Part shown: piece by piece, positions 5,625-6,246 of the stretch | Numbering within the stretch: the first letter of the stretch is position 1 | How the letters are laid out: each line of letters begins with the position of its first letter | DNA from: Micavibrio aeruginosavorus | GTDB lineage: Bacteria > Pseudomonadota > Alphaproteobacteria > Micavibrionales > Micavibrionaceae | Reading direction: 5' to 3' | Assembly (NCBI GenBank): GCA_003240795.1 | Contig: QFNK01000115.1 | Location: 1-6,246 of the forward strand | Length of the DNA stretch: 6,246 bases | Notes under the pieces: model-generated | The model's database searches: none | Told to the model about the DNA's origin: nothing | Seen by the model: the letters and a program-made list of their open reading frames with translations, nothing else | Position numbers and translations under genes: made by a program

Positions 5625-6246
5625 AGGCCGAACCTGCCCCACACGCTTTTTTCCTCGGCCGCCTCGATGACCGCGCCGATATCCATGCGGCTTTCTCCCG
5701 CGAACGGCAGGATCGCGGACAAAAGCCCTTTCTTCTCCGGCGTGCATTCGACGAAGGAAATCTCCTCCCCGAACTTTTCCTTCATCACCGAAACGACATC
5801 GCCGATGCCGTCGATCAGCCCGTGCGCCAGCGCATCGCCGCCAGTCCAGAACGCACCTTCCATCAATTCGTTCTCGCCCGCATTTAATTTTCCCGCACGG
5901 CGCTCCCGCACCCACTCCTTGAAACTTTCATGCATTTTGCGCTGAATGTCTTTCAGGCGCGAAACATCCTCCGCCTTCTCCGGCTTGAACGGGTCGAGGA
6001 AGGACTTGTCGCGTCCCGACGTATGCACGCGGCGCGTCACGTCATGCTTGGCGATGAATTCATCGAGACCAAAGCCGGATGAAATAACGCCGATCGATCC
6101 GACGATCGACGTCTCCTGCGCATAAATCTCATCGCCCATGCACGAAAGCCAGTAACCGCCCGACGCCGCAACGTCCTCGATAAACACATAGACAGGCATG
6201 TTCTTTTCCGCCGCCAGATCGCGTATGAGTTTGGAAATCAGCGAGC
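5621..6246 (-). CDS. sppA: Signal peptide peptidase SppA, S49 family, C-terminal part (5' end outside window)
   Basis: SppA is a membrane-anchored serine protease that degrades signal peptides left after secretion, using a Ser/Lys dyad on the periplasmic side. The window holds the last 207 residues. The frame is open to the right edge, reading SLISKLIRDLAAEKN before the internal Met at 6199. From that Met, VFIEDVAASGGYWLSC carries nucleophile S13. SIVGSIGVISSGFGLDEFI (31-49) follows, and then K65 in SGRDKSFLDPF. The 52-residue Ser-to-Lys distance equals that of B. subtilis SppA (S147 and K199), so this is the short, single-domain form. FWTGGDALAHGLIDGIGD is the conserved C-terminal block. The N-terminal membrane anchor is not visible. 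Its stop codon overlaps the start of the GNAT gene as ATGA. Confidence 0.95.
   Translation of the reverse strand, partial: SLISKLIRDLAAEKNMPVYVFIEDVAASGGYWLSCMGDEIYAQETSIVGSIGVISSGFGLDEFIAKHDVTRRVHTSGRDKSFLDPFKPEKAEDVSRLKDIQRKMHESFKEWVRERRAGKLNAGENELMEGAFWTGGDALAHGLIDGIGDVVSVMKEKFGEEISFVECTPEKKGLLSAILPFAGESRMDIGAVIEAAEEKSVWGRFGL

Noticed and set aside
5625..5915. Open frame giving a 97-residue N-terminal extension to the GNAT protein
   Set aside because: It lies in another frame of sppA on the same strand, is very rich in Arg and Gly, and shows no domain. The GNAT family N-terminus begins at the ATG at 5624, coupled to the sppA stop.

Overview
The window is a dense, GC-rich stretch of bacterial chromosome. 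It holds eight protein genes, two of them cut by the window edges, and almost no intergenic DNA; no gap exceeds 71 bases. The mix of a YejA-type peptide-binding protein, a family 9 lipopolysaccharide-type glycosyltransferase, YgfZ, SppA and an outer-membrane-type lipoprotein points to a Gram-negative proteobacterium. Protein wording and codon use suggest an alphaproteobacterium, but this is inference and no rRNA or marker gene confirms it. I saw no tRNA, rRNA, CRISPR, insertion sequence, phage gene or toxin-antitoxin pair.

Layout: the genes fall into four strand blocks of two. (1) Plus strand, 1-1782: the C-terminal two thirds of a YejA-like oligopeptide-binding protein, then a small lipoprotein of unknown function. 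(2) Minus strand, 3729-1818: a family 9 glycosyltransferase (heptosyltransferase-like), then an unrecognised protein with a GNAT-like core whose start lies inside the glycosyltransferase gene. (3) Plus strand, 3759-5149: ygfZ, then a HAD-family hydrolase, coupled by ATGA. (4) Minus strand, 6246-5136: the C-terminal part of signal peptide peptidase SppA, then a GNAT acetyltransferase, again coupled by ATGA. Blocks 1 and 2 converge on a hairpin at 1810-1829. Blocks 3 and 4 converge with a 14-base overlap of coding sequence. Blocks 2 and 3 diverge from a 29-base gap.

Most gene products belong to the cell envelope or to housekeeping. They cover peptide import, LPS-core-type glycosylation, membrane signal-peptide clean-up, a lipoprotein, and YgfZ, which supports iron-sulfur enzymes. 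There is no evident single pathway and I do not see a new multi-gene system.

The most interesting signal is in the divergent gap. A near-consensus sigma-70-type promoter (TTGACA, 17 bases, TCTAAT) is placed so that glycosyltransferase transcription should begin at or one base before its ATG. That predicts a leaderless mRNA. The -35 box of this promoter overlaps the ygfZ start codon. Second is the 319-residue protein at 1818-2777, which carries recognisable but altered GNAT motifs inside a longer unfamiliar chain.
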